Source: Brevundimonas variabilis (lineage in GTDB: Bacteria; Pseudomonadota; Alphaproteobacteria; Caulobacterales; Caulobacteraceae). From it: a stretch of DNA of 64,000 nucleotides. Numbering within the stretch: the stretch's first letter is position 1; each line of letters begins with the position of its first letter. The stretch lies in contig NZ_JACHOR010000001.1 in assembly GCF_014199945.1 (NCBI RefSeq), forward strand, positions 558,001 to 622,000. Direction: 5' to 3'. A program made the translations under genes and the position numbers. This document shows positions 7,506 to 16,330 of this stretch, one piece after another. A model generated the notes under the pieces. That model saw nothing but the letters and a program-made list of their open reading frames with translations, made no database searches and was not told the DNA's origin.

Positions 7506-10352
7506 ATGCGTCGCCGTCTCGTATCGCTTGCCGCCGTCATTGCCGTCATTTCGCCTGCGTCGACCGTCTGGGCCTTCAGCCCGGCGACCGAGGGCGCTCC
7601 CGCCGCCATTACCGCCGTTCAGGCGGCGCCCCTGCAGGGTGCCCCGGTGTCGGAGCTGGTCGCGCGTGTCGACATTCCCTGGACCCAGTTCGAGCTCGAC
7701 AACGGCCTGAGGGTCATCGTCCATACCGACCGCAAGGCACCGGTCGTGGCGGTGTCTGTCTGGTACAACGTCGGCTCCAAGGACGAGCCCGCAGGCTCGA
7801 CCGGTTTTGCTCACCTGTTCGAACACCTGATGTTCGGCGGATCCGAAAACTCGCCAACCAGCCATATCCAGGCTCTGAGCGCCGCCGGGGCCACGGGCCT
7901 GAACGGCACGACCTGGTTCGACCGCACCAACTATTTCCAGACCGTGCCGGTCCCCGCCCTGGAACAGACCCTGTTCCTCGAGAGTGACCGCATGGGCTAC
8001 CTGCTGGGTCAGGTCGGGCAGGAAGTGCTCGATCTGCAGCGGGGCGTCGTCCAGAACGAAAAGCGCCAGCGCGACAACCAGCCCTACGGCCTCAGCTCCT
8101 ATGCCCAGCAGGAAGCGCTGTTCCCCGTCGGCCACCCGTATCGCCATTCGACCATCGGTTCGATGGCCGACCTCGATGCCGCCAGCCTCGAGACCGTGCG
8201 CAACTGGTTCCGTGAAAAGTACGGCCCCAACAATGCGATCGTGGTCCTGTCGGGCGATATCGACGAACCGACCGCCCGCACCCTGATGAACAAGTATTTC
8301 GGGTCCATCGCGCGCGGTCCCGTCAACACGCCTGCCGAGGCCGACATTCCCACACTGGCAGCCCCGGTTCAGGACGTTCTGAAGGACCGCGTTGCCCAGA
8401 CCCGCATCAGCCGGGCTTGGACCGTGCCCGGTCTCAACGATCCGGACGCCGTGCCCCTGGCAGTCGGGGCCTCGATCCTGGGCGGGCTGGCCTCGTCGCG
8501 CCTCGACAACGCCCTGGTCCGTGGCGACCAGACCGCGTCGAACGTCAGCGCCGATTCCTCCAACTTCCAGCGGGTCGGCTTCTTCAGCTATTCGGCCAGC
8601 GTGAAGCCGGGCGGTGATGCCGCAGCGGTTGCGGCCAGGATGGATGCCGTCCTCGCCGACCTGATGGCCAACGGGCCAACCCAGGACGAGATCGATCGGG
8701 TTGTGACGCAATATGCTGCCCGCCGCATTCAGGGGCTGGAACAGGTCAACGGCAAGGCCAATGCCCTGGCCGAAGGCCTGCTGTATTCGAACGATCCGGA
8801 TTTCTACAAGAAGGAGCTCGCCGCCTATGCGGCCGTGACCCCGGCCCAGGTCCAGGCGGCCATGCAGAAATGGCTGAGCCGCCCCGTCTACAGCCAGATC
8901 GTCGAGCCCGGCGAGCGTGAGGCCTATGTCGAGGCTGCAGCGGCGCCATCCGGTGCCACCCCGGTTCCGGCTGCCGAGATCCAGCGCGTTGCCCGCGACC
9001 CGATGCCGACCATCGGCGACGTCTCCAACATCGACTTCCCGGACGTCCAGCGCGCGACGCTCTCCAACGGCATCGAGGTGGTCTATGCACAGTCGACGAC
9101 CGTGCCGGTGACCCGCGTCGCCATCGACTTCGACGCCGGCTACGCGGCCGATGAAGCCGGCAGCCTCGGCGTTCACTCGATGATGCTGAACCTGATGGAA
9201 GAGGGCACGACCACCCGCGATTCCAACGCCCTCGCCGAGGCCCAGGAGCGTCTGGGCGCCTCGATCGGCGTCGGGGCCTCGATGGACAGCACGGCCGCCA
9301 ACCTGACGGCGGTGACGACCAATCTCGACCCGTCGCTGACCCTGCTGGCCGATGTCGTCCGCAACCCGGCCTTTGCTCCGGCCGAGGTCGAGCGTCTGCG
9401 GGCCCAGCGCCTGGCGGGACTGGCCAACGAGAAGACCCAGCCCGGGGCCATCGCCGCACGCGCCCTGCCCCCGCTGATGTATGGCGAGAACAGCCCCTAT
9501 GGTCGTCCGTTCTCGGGCACGGGTACGGAAGCGACGATCACGGCCCTCACCCGCGACGACCTGGTGGCCGAGCATGCCCAGTGGGTCCGCCCGGACAATG
9601 CGAAGCTGTTCGTGGTCTCCGACCTGCCTCTGGCGGAACTGACGCCCAAGCTGGAAGCCGCGTTCGGCACCTGGGCCGCGCCGGCGACGCCGAAGGGCAC
9701 CAAGACCTTCCCGGCCGATCTTCCTGCAACCACGGCACGGATCGTCCTGATCGACCGTCCGCAGTCGCCGCAGTCGCTGATCTATGGCGGGGCGGTGCTG
9801 CCGATGACCGGCACGGATGACCTGCTGACGCTGAACGCGGCCAATGCCGTTCTGGGCACCGACTTCCTCTCGCGGATCAACGCCGATCTGCGCGAGACGA
9901 AGGGCTGGTCCTACGGTGTGCGGGGCACCGTCAACCAGCTGAAGAACCGGGTGCCCTATATCGTCAATGCGCCCGTCCAGGCGAACCAGACCGGCCCGTC
10001 GATTGCCGCCCTGATCGCCCAGTACGAGCGCTTCCTGGAGACCGATGGCGTGACCCCGACCGAGCTGGAACGCACGGTCAACGGCGATACGCGCGGCCTG
10101 GCCGGCAGCTACGAGACCTCGGGCCAGATCCTCGGGGCCCTGCGATCGAACGCCCTGTACGGTCGTCCGGACGATTATCAGGAGACCCTGGCCAGCCGGA
10201 CCCGCGCCCTCACGGCGGCTCAGCTGGACGCGGCAGCCCGCGCAGCCATCGATCCGGACCAGTTCGTCTGGGTCGTGGTTGGCGACGCCGCCGTCGTCAA
10301 ACCTCAGCTCGATGCCCTCGGCCTGCCGGTCGAGGTCCGCGCCATCCAGTAG
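7506..10352 (+). CDS. Two-domain M16 (pitrilysin/insulinase) zinc protease, exported
   Basis: 948 aa. A cleavable signal peptide of about 23 residues (MRRRLVSLAAVIAVISPAST, then VWA) sends it to the periplasm. The inverted zinc motif HLFEH is at residues 103-107 within FAHLFEHLMFGGSE, with the downstream helix typical of M16 active halves. The second half (from about residue 510, IDFPDVQRATLSNGIEVVYA) repeats the fold without an HxxEH and is the usual inactive partner domain. Length fits family M16 proteins with two tandem halves. The frame stays open upstream to 7098, but the signal peptide fixes the start at 7506. Followed by its own terminator; monocistronic. Confidence 0.93.
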   Translation: MRRRLVSLAAVIAVISPASTVWAFSPATEGAPAAITAVQAAPLQGAPVSELVARVDIPWTQFELDNGLRVIVHTDRKAPVVAVSVWYNVGSKDEPAGSTGFAHLFEHLMFGGSENSPTSHIQALSAAGATGLNGTTWFDRTNYFQTVPVPALEQTLFLESDRMGYLLGQVGQEVLDLQRGVVQNEKRQRDNQPYGLSSYAQQEALFPVGHPYRHSTIGSMADLDAASLETVRNWFREKYGPNNAIVVLSGDIDEPTARTLMNKYFGSIARGPVNTPAEADIPTLAAPVQDVLKDRVAQTRISRAWTVPGLNDPDAVPLAVGASILGGLASSRLDNALVRGDQTASNVSADSSNFQRVGFFSYSASVKPGGDAAAVAARMDAVLADLMANGPTQDEIDRVVTQYAARRIQGLEQVNGKANALAEGLLYSNDPDFYKKELAAYAAVTPAQVQAAMQKWLSRPVYSQIVEPGEREAYVEAAAAPSGATPVPAAEIQRVARDPMPTIGDVSNIDFPDVQRATLSNGIEVVYAQSTTVPVTRVAIDFDAGYAADEAGSLGVHSMMLNLMEEGTTTRDSNALAEAQERLGASIGVGASMDSTAANLTAVTTNLDPSLTLLADVVRNPAFAPAEVERLRAQRLAGLANEKTQPGAIAARALPPLMYGENSPYGRPFSGTGTEATITALTRDDLVAEHAQWVRPDNAKLFVVSDLPLAELTPKLEAAFGTWAAPATPKGTKTFPADLPATTARIVLIDRPQSPQSLIYGGAVLPMTGTDDLLTLNAANAVLGTDFLSRINADLRETKGWSYGVRGTVNQLKNRVPYIVNAPVQANQTGPSIAALIAQYERFLETDGVTPTELERTVNGDTRGLAGSYETSGQILGALRSNALYGRPDDYQETLASRTRALTAAQLDAAARAAIDPDQFVWVVVGDAAVVKPQLDALGLPVEVRAIQ

Positions 10353-10374
10353 GCGACGGCCTGTAAAAATGCAG

Positions 10375-10405
10375 AAGGGCGGGGCCTCGCGGCTCCGCCC
10401 TTTTT
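10375..10405 (+). terminator. Terminator of the M16 protease gene
   Basis: A 12-bp GC-rich stem (10375-10386 with 10391-10402) with a TCGC loop, running into TTTTT at 10401-10405, 22 bases after the stop. Confidence 0.92.
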
Positions 10406-10422
10406 CATGCCCGACGCCCACG

Positions 10423-10448
10423 AAAAAACCCGCCGTCGAAACGGCGGG
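10423..10448 (-). terminator. Terminator of icd
   Basis: An 8-bp stem (10429-10436 with 10441-10448, loop CGAA). Read on the minus strand it is followed by six T (complement of 10423-10428). It lies 53 bases beyond the icd stop, back to back with the M16 terminator. Confidence 0.9.
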
Positions 10449-10500
10449 CTGATCCGTCTTGTCATGTCGCACCCGCGGAGCGTGGAAGGCCTTCGTCAGC

Positions 10501-11727
10501 CTAGGCCGCCGCGATCTCCGGCATGGCCTTGGTCAGGTTCTCGGCGACCTTGTCGAGGAAGCCTTCGGTCGTCAGCCAGCCCTGCTGATCGCCGACCAGC
10601 AGCGCCAGATCCTTGGTCATGTAGCCGGCCTCGACCGTCTCGACGACGACCTCTTCCAGCGTCTTGGCAAACTTCGCCAGTTCGGCATTGCCGTCCAGCT
10701 TGGCACGGTGGGCAAAGCCCCGCGTCCAGGCGTAGATCGAGGCGATGGAGTTGGTCGAGGTCGCCTCGCCCTTCTGGTGCTGGCGATAGTGACGGGTCAC
10801 CGTGCCGTGGGCGGCCTCGGATTCCAGCACCTTACCGTCCGGCGTCATCAGCACCGAGGTCATCAGCCCCAGCGAACCGAAGCCCTGGGCCACCACGTCG
10901 GACTGGACGTCGCCGTCGTAGTTCTTGCAGGCCCACACGAATCCGCCCGACCACTTGATGGCTGCCGCCACCATGTCGTCGATCAGGCGGTGCTCATAGG
11001 TCAGGTTGGCGGCCTTGAATTCGGCCGCGAACTCCTCGTCGAACACCGTCTGGAAGATGTCCTTGAAGCGGCCGTCATAGGCCTTGAGGATGGTGTTCTT
11101 GGTCGACAGATAGACCGGGAAATTCCGGGCCAGGCCGAAGGCGAAGCTTGCGCGGGCGAACTCGGTGATCGAGTCGTCCAGATTGTACATCCCCATGGCC
11201 ACGCCGGCCGACGGGAACTGGAACACCTCATGCTCGATGACCTGACCGTCCTCGCCGGTGAAGGTCATCATCAGCTTGCCGGGTCCGGGAACGAGGAAGT
11301 CGGTGGCCTTGTACTGGTCGCCAAACGCGTGACGACCGACGACGATCGGCTGGGTCCAGCCAGGCACCAGACGCGGCACGTTCGAGCAGATGATCGGCTC
11401 ACGGAAGACCACACCGCCCAGGATGTTGCGGATCGTGCCGTTCGGCGACTTCCACATCTTCTTGAGGCCGAACTCCTTCACCCGGGCCTCGTCCGGCGTG
11501 ATGGTGGCGCATTTCACACCGACGCCGTGGCGCTGGATGGCGTGGGCGGCGTCGATCGTCACCTTGTCGTCGGTGGCGTCGCGGTTTTCCATCGACAGGT
11601 CGTAGTAGTCGAGTTCCAGGTCGAGGAATGGAAAGACCAGTTTGTCCTTGATCCATTGCCAGATGATCCGGGTCATCTCGTCGCCGTCGATGTCCACGAT
11701 GGGATTGGCGACCTTGATCTTGGCCAT
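10501..11727 (-). CDS. icd: NADP-dependent isocitrate dehydrogenase (eukaryote-like dimeric type)
   Basis: 408-aa cytoplasmic TCA enzyme, isocitrate + NADP to 2-oxoglutarate + CO2. It starts [20 protein letters not shown], the signature of the type II homodimeric IDHs common in alphaproteobacteria and mitochondria, and contains [17 protein letters not shown] and [12 protein letters not shown]. The open frame extends to 11898, but homology fixes the ATG at 11727. Single gene with a clear terminator. Confidence 0.96.
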   Translation of the reverse strand: MAKIKVANPIVDIDGDEMTRIIWQWIKDKLVFPFLDLELDYYDLSMENRDATDDKVTIDAAHAIQRHGVGVKCATITPDEARVKEFGLKKMWKSPNGTIRNILGGVVFREPIICSNVPRLVPGWTQPIVVGRHAFGDQYKATDFLVPGPGKLMMTFTGEDGQVIEHEVFQFPSAGVAMGMYNLDDSITEFARASFAFGLARNFPVYLSTKNTILKAYDGRFKDIFQTVFDEEFAAEFKAANLTYEHRLIDDMVAAAIKWSGGFVWACKNYDGDVQSDVVAQGFGSLGLMTSVLMTPDGKVLESEAAHGTVTRHYRQHQKGEATSTNSIASIYAWTRGFAHRAKLDGNAELAKFAKTLEEVVVETVEAGYMTKDLALLVGDQQGWLTTEGFLDKVAENLTKAMPEIAAA

Positions 11728-11915
11728 GCGGACTGCCTTCTGAGGGGATGATGGGGGAGGGTTGGCGGGGGGTATAGCCACCCCGGCGACGATGCGCAAA
11801 GGGCGACGATCGTCGATTAACCGTGCCTCGCAAAAGCCGCCTGCGGTCAAGCTGAACGTCGGGGCGTCCGATGCATTCTCTGGTGCGGAAGGGCTCAATA
11901 CGAGCTTGCGTGCCT

Positions 11916-12257
11916 ATGACCGAAGAGACCGAGGCGCTGGTCCAGCGATGGATCCTGGCCTTTTGCGAGATTCCGATCATCATCGATCCGACGCTGATGC
12001 GCCTGGTCCTTGATGGTCCCGATGCCATGAACAGGAGAGCGGACTTGACCGGAAAGACCTTCAAGGCGGGTGACACCGTCGAATGGGAACACAGCCAGGG
12101 CACGACCCGGGGCAAGGTGGTCCGCAAGCTGACGAAGCCGGCGTCGATCAAGGGGCACAAGGTTGCAGCGTCGCCGGACAATCCGGAATATCTTGTCGAG
12201 AGCGATAAGACCGGGGCTCGCGCCGCACACAAGCCGGACGCGCTGCACAAGGCCTGA
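11916..12257 (+). CDS. DUF2945 (HVA1/TUDOR-like) protein with extra N-terminal segment
   Basis: 113 aa. From about residue 37 on (LTGKTFKAGDTVEWEHSQG through AAHKPDALHKA) it is a DUF2945 domain: a small, basic, SH3/TUDOR-like fold with the typical GDTVEWEHSQG start and GHKVAASPDNPEYLVESDKTG core. The first ~37 residues (MTEETEALVQRWILAFCEIP and following) are a short helical segment not part of DUF2945. The ATG at 12027 could start a DUF2945-only protein, so two alternative starts exist. No function is established for bacterial members. Preceded by a 188-base gap after icd (divergent) and followed 16 bases later by the DUF1176 gene. Confidence 0.65.
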   Translation: MTEETEALVQRWILAFCEIPIIIDPTLMRLVLDGPDAMNRRADLTGKTFKAGDTVEWEHSQGTTRGKVVRKLTKPASIKGHKVAASPDNPEYLVESDKTGARAAHKPDALHKA

Positions 12258-12273
12258 TGGGCAGAGGTTGGGA

Positions 12274-13431
12274 ATGTCGGGGGTGGTGATGCGTGTTCTT
12301 GCGCTCGTGGCGTTGTATGGTCTGGTCGCCTGCAATGAGGGTGAGGGCCAGGCAGGGCCCGTGATCGCGGCCGAAGGCCCGTCGGCCGGCGTTCAGGCAC
12401 AGCCCGGACTCGCCGTTCGTCCCGAAACCCGATCTTTCCGGGACTGGTATGCTGCGTGCGACAACGGAAATACCTGTTTCGCCTACACCGGTACCGACGC
12501 GGGCGGCTGGCTGATGGTGCGGCAAATGGCGGGGCCCGAGGCGTCGCCCGAGGTCCTCGTCGGAGGGTCACCCTTTTCCGACGACGGGACGGACGGTGTG
12601 CTGACCCTGACCCTTGATGACGAACGCCAGACCCTGAGCCCGGGCAGCAGCGAGACACGGAGCCATGTCGTTCCGGACGACGCCGTCCGTGACACGCTTC
12701 GCCGTCTGGCGTCGGCTCGCGCACTTGCGATCGGAACGGACGAGGCGGCATCGGCCTTGCCGACCGCAGGGGCCTCTGCGGCCCTGCTCTGGATCGACGA
12801 GCGACAGGGCAGACTGAACACGACCGCGGCCCTGATCCGAGGCGGCGATCGTCCGGCATCGACCGTGCCGCCTGCGCCGAACTTGCCGCGCGTGGTCGCA
12901 GCGACCCCTGTCGATCAAGGCGATTTTGCGCGTGCCAGCGACCCCGGCGAAGAGGGTGCCGAGGCCGGCCTGACCCTCCCGGCCGCGATCGAGGCCCTGC
13001 CTGAGGTGAAACAGTGCCGGGCCGATACGGCGTTCAGCCCATACCTGCAGAAGGCCGTGCTGGCCGCGCGACTGTCGCCCGACACGAAGCTGTGGGGCGT
13101 GCCCTGCGATGCCGGCGCCTACAATGCCATGTACGATTTCTACCTGACCGGCCCTGACGGATCGAACCCGCGCAAGGCCGACTTCCCGAGCTGGGAGCCC
13201 CGCGAGCGGACAGAAGGCGATATCGGCGGAGATGGTCTGGTCAATCCGGTCTTCGATGCCGCGACCAACAGCCTGCGCCACTTCCCGCGCGCGCGCGGCA
13301 TCGGCGACTGCGGGACGATCCAGAGCTGGGTGTGGACAGGCGACGCCTTTGTGCTGACCCGCGAGACCTTCATGGGCGAGTGCTGGGGGATGCCATCCAC
13401 GCTCTGGCCAACAGTCTGGCGGACGCGATGA
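12274..13431 (+). CDS. DUF1176 lipoprotein
   Basis: 385 aa. Signal peptide with lipobox GLVAC (Cys about residue 20), so probably an outer- or inner-membrane-anchored periplasmic protein. The mature region has the DUF1176 features: ETRSFRDWYAACDNGNTCFA near the start, a central variable region, and the C-terminal repeat-like segment WGVPCDAGAYNAMYDFYLTG followed by RARGIGDCGTIQSWVWTGDA. Family members are often encoded near cell-envelope genes; the function is unknown. Start ATG 12274 (a second ATG at 12289 is equally good for the signal). The TGA overlaps the ATG of the next gene (ATGA), so the two are translationally coupled. Confidence 0.85.
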   Translation: MSGVVMRVLALVALYGLVACNEGEGQAGPVIAAEGPSAGVQAQPGLAVRPETRSFRDWYAACDNGNTCFAYTGTDAGGWLMVRQMAGPEASPEVLVGGSPFSDDGTDGVLTLTLDDERQTLSPGSSETRSHVVPDDAVRDTLRRLASARALAIGTDEAASALPTAGASAALLWIDERQGRLNTTAALIRGGDRPASTVPPAPNLPRVVAATPVDQGDFARASDPGEEGAEAGLTLPAAIEALPEVKQCRADTAFSPYLQKAVLAARLSPDTKLWGVPCDAGAYNAMYDFYLTGPDGSNPRKADFPSWEPRERTEGDIGGDGLVNPVFDAATNSLRHFPRARGIGDCGTIQSWVWTGDAFVLTRETFMGECWGMPSTLWPTVWRTR

Positions 13432-14345
13432 GCTTCGGCCCGGACGATCATCCCGATGTCCTGATCGTCGGAGCCGGTCCGGCCGGACTGACGGCGGCGA
13501 CCTATCTGGGGCGCTTTCGGCGACGTGTGCTGGTCGCGGACGGCGGTCCGCCCCGGGCCTGCTGGATCCCGGTCAGTCACAACATGGCGGGCTTTCCGGA
13601 AGGCATCACCGGCGAGGCCATCCTGAAACGGATGCGGGACCAGGCCCTCGAGTACGGAGCCGTCATCGAGGCGGGTTGTGTGGAGGCGATCCGACGCGAT
13701 GGCGACGGCTTTGTCGCCACGATGAACGGCCGGCAGATTCGGGCGCGTGCGGTCCTGCTGGCCACCGGAGTCGTCGATCACCACCCCGACCTGCCGGGCG
13801 TCGAGGACGCGATCAAGCGGTCGCTCGTCCGGATCTGCCCGATCTGCGATGCCTATGAGGCCATCGACAAAAGCGTCGCCATCATCGGCCGGGATGACCG
13901 GGGCATCCGCGAGGCGGCCTTCATGCGCACCTATACGGACCGCGTGACCCTGATCCACGTCGGCCCGCCGGATGCCCTGACGGAGCGCGAGGCCCTCGAT
14001 CGGCTGGGTGTCCGGCTTGTCGAGTGCGCCATCGAGGCTGTGGAAATCGGCGAGGACCGGATCACGGCGCTGAATTGGAGCGGCGGCCGCCATGCCTTCG
14101 ACCTGCTGTATTCGGCACTGGGCACCACGCCGAATGCCGACCTCGCCCGGGAGCTGTCCGTCGCCCTGACCGAGGACGATCTGCTCAAGGTCGACGCCCA
14201 CAGCGCCACCAGCATCCCGGGCTTCTATGCCGCCGGAGACGTGGTCAAGGGCCTGAACCAGATCGCGGTCGCGACGTCGGACGCAGCGCTGGCCGCGACC
14301 GACATCCACAACCGCCTGCGGAAGGCAGACGGCCAGACGGTCTAG
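13428..14345 (+). CDS. Thioredoxin reductase-like FAD/NAD(P) oxidoreductase with CPIC motif
   Basis: 305 aa, the size of bacterial TrxB. FAD-binding GAGPAGLTAA is near the N-terminus and a redox-active CxxC, Cys137-Pro-Ile-Cys140 (CPICDAYE), sits where E. coli TrxB has C135/C138. The second nucleotide-binding motif (usually GGGDSA) reads GRDDRGIREAA, so cofactor preference may differ. The C-terminal AAGDVVKGLNQIAVA is the typical FAD-closing motif. Start by the ATGA overlap with the DUF1176 gene. Coupling to an exported DUF1176 lipoprotein hints at an envelope- or stress-linked disulfide role, but it could equally be a ferredoxin/flavodoxin-type or bacillithiol-like reductase. Confidence 0.85.
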   Translation: MSFGPDDHPDVLIVGAGPAGLTAATYLGRFRRRVLVADGGPPRACWIPVSHNMAGFPEGITGEAILKRMRDQALEYGAVIEAGCVEAIRRDGDGFVATMNGRQIRARAVLLATGVVDHHPDLPGVEDAIKRSLVRICPICDAYEAIDKSVAIIGRDDRGIREAAFMRTYTDRVTLIHVGPPDALTEREALDRLGVRLVECAIEAVEIGEDRITALNWSGGRHAFDLLYSALGTTPNADLARELSVALTEDDLLKVDAHSATSIPGFYAAGDVVKGLNQIAVATSDAALAATDIHNRLRKADGQTV

Positions 14346-14361
14346 GTCCGGACGTCCCGTC

Positions 14362-16200
14362 TTACGCCTTCTGCGACGCCGTCCATTCGGTCATGACCTT
14401 GTCCAGCACGGTCAGCGGAACGCCGCCGGTGCCCAGGCCGATGTCGTGGAAGGCCCGGATGTCGAACCGGTCGCCGAGCGCCGCCTTCGAGGCCTCGCGC
14501 AGTTCGACCCATTTGTTGTGGCCCAGCTTGTAGGAACAGGCCTGGCCCGGCCAGACGCAGTAGCGCTCGATCTCGGTCGTGACGGCGCTCTCGGCATCTC
14601 CCAGGGCGTCGCGCATGAAGTCGATGGCGCGCTCGCGGCTCCAGCGCTTGGCATGCATGCCGCTGTCGACCACCAGCCGGGTGGCCCGGAACATCAGGGA
14701 CTGGAGATAACCGATCTGGCCGACCGGATTGCCCTCGTAGACCCCCATCTCGTCGGCCAGCTGTTCGGAATACAGGGCCCAGCCTTCCGAATAGGCCGAG
14801 AAACCCAGCACCTTCATCAGCAGGGGCGTGCCCGGCTTCTCCTGCTGCAGGGCGATCTGGTGGTGATGGCCGGGCGACGCCTCGTGATAGGTCAGGGTCG
14901 GCAGCTGGAAGCGCGGCCACTCTGCCGTGTCACGCAGGTTGATGTAATAGGCCCCCGGTCGTGAGCCATCCAGCGTTGGCGCATTGTAGTAGCCGCCCGG
15001 TGCCCCCGCCTCGATGAATTTGGGCACGCGCCGGATCTCGACCGTCGAGGTCGGAATGCGACCGAAATACTGCGGCAGGCGGCGCGCCATATCGGCCATC
15101 TGGTCGTTCAGGTCCCGGAGCAGCTGCTCCTTGGCCTCGTCAGTGTTGTCGTAGAGGTGCTCGGGCATCTTGCCGAGGGCGGCGATCCGGTCGCCGACCG
15201 AGCCCTGGGTCAGGCCCTGGGCCTTGAGCAGGACATCCGCCCTCGCCGACAGCTCGGCCAGCTGGTCCAGACCGATGCGGTGGATCTCGTCGCCGCTCAG
15301 CGTGGTCGTCGTGTAGCTCTTGATGCCGTATTCGTAGAAGGCATCGCCATCGGGCAGGCGCCAGCAACCGGCCTCGTGGGTCGCCTCGGCGCGGCGGGCC
15401 TTCAGCGCGTCGGCCTGACGCTGCAGGGCCGGATAGACCTCGCCCGAGACGATGGCTTCGGCGCGGCTTGCCCAGTCGCCCGGGATGTTCTTCTCTGCGG
15501 TCCGGCGCGCGACCGAGGCCGTCAGCACCATCTCGGCCGCCGGGGTGCCGGTCAGATTGGCCATCTGCAGCAGGGCCTTGTCGATGATGAAGTCCGGCGG
15601 GATGGCTCCGGCAGCAAAGTCACGCTCCATCCGGGCCGTTTCCTGATCCAGGGCGGTGGCAAAGGCCGACACCCGGCTCAGATAGGCCTCGGCGTCCTGG
15701 GCCGTCTCGATCGAATGCTGGGTGTCGAGGAAGTCCGGCAGGCTCTGGTAGGAGCCGGTCAGCTGGCTGACGGTATAGCAGGTCGCGCCATAGGGACCGC
15801 CACCGCCATAGGGGAAGGCGTATCCACTGATCGCCGTGTCGCCGAAGAACTCCAGGGTGTCGTAGTAGACACCGTCGTCGCCCGTCAGGGCCGACCGGTC
15901 GATCGCCTTCAGGTCGGCGATGGATTTGCGGAAGACGACCTTGTCGGCGTCGATCTTGGCCTGCGAGCGGTCATCCAGCATGGCCTTCATCGGCGCGGCC
16001 GGCCCCTTGTCGAGACCCAGCGACGTCAGGATCTCGGGAGACGTCATCAGCGACTCCTGCACGATCCGGTCCATCAGCGCCGCCAGCGTGGCCGAGGCCG
16101 ATCCGGCTGCAGGCGCCGAGGTCTGGGCGAAGACCTGGCCGGTGGCGGCAAGCCCGGCTCCGGCTGCGGCGGTAAACAACAGGCGGCGACGGTCGATCAT
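14362..16200 (-). CDS. DUF885 family exported zinc-peptidase-like protein
   Basis: 612 aa. The N-terminus MIDRRRLLFTAAAGAG is a twin-arginine (Tat) signal, so export in folded form is predicted. The C-terminal half carries HEASPGHHHQI, the DUF885 form of an HExxPGHH zincin motif that is related to M3/M32-like peptidases. Other family blocks are YYINLRDTAEWPRFQLPTLTYH and YSEGWALYSEQLADEMG. Likely a periplasmic carboxypeptidase- or oligopeptidase-like enzyme, but substrates are not known. The stop is 17 bases from the convergent oxidoreductase stop. Start ATG at 16200; an upstream GTG at 16215 is weaker. Confidence 0.88.
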   Translation of the reverse strand: MIDRRRLLFTAAAGAGLAATGQVFAQTSAPAAGSASATLAALMDRIVQESLMTSPEILTSLGLDKGPAAPMKAMLDDRSQAKIDADKVVFRKSIADLKAIDRSALTGDDGVYYDTLEFFGDTAISGYAFPYGGGGPYGATCYTVSQLTGSYQSLPDFLDTQHSIETAQDAEAYLSRVSAFATALDQETARMERDFAAGAIPPDFIIDKALLQMANLTGTPAAEMVLTASVARRTAEKNIPGDWASRAEAIVSGEVYPALQRQADALKARRAEATHEAGCWRLPDGDAFYEYGIKSYTTTTLSGDEIHRIGLDQLAELSARADVLLKAQGLTQGSVGDRIAALGKMPEHLYDNTDEAKEQLLRDLNDQMADMARRLPQYFGRIPTSTVEIRRVPKFIEAGAPGGYYNAPTLDGSRPGAYYINLRDTAEWPRFQLPTLTYHEASPGHHHQIALQQEKPGTPLLMKVLGFSAYSEGWALYSEQLADEMGVYEGNPVGQIGYLQSLMFRATRLVVDSGMHAKRWSRERAIDFMRDALGDAESAVTTEIERYCVWPGQACSYKLGHNKWVELREASKAALGDRFDIRAFHDIGLGTGGVPLTVLDKVMTEWTASQKA

Positions 16201-16330
16201 GGCGGCTCTCCCCAAAACGGTGCCGCATCAATCACCGACCGCCCGCGATCCGCAAGCCCCGGTCCGTTACATTTGCGTCAGATGGGCGCACTGACCCCGG
16301 CAAGCGGGATTCTGCGTGCAATCTGCCGGT

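Noticed and set aside
7464..10472. 1002-codon open frame opposite the M16 protease
   Set aside because: Antisense shadow of a GC-rich gene; composition is repetitive Arg/Gly/His-rich and no family motif is seen.
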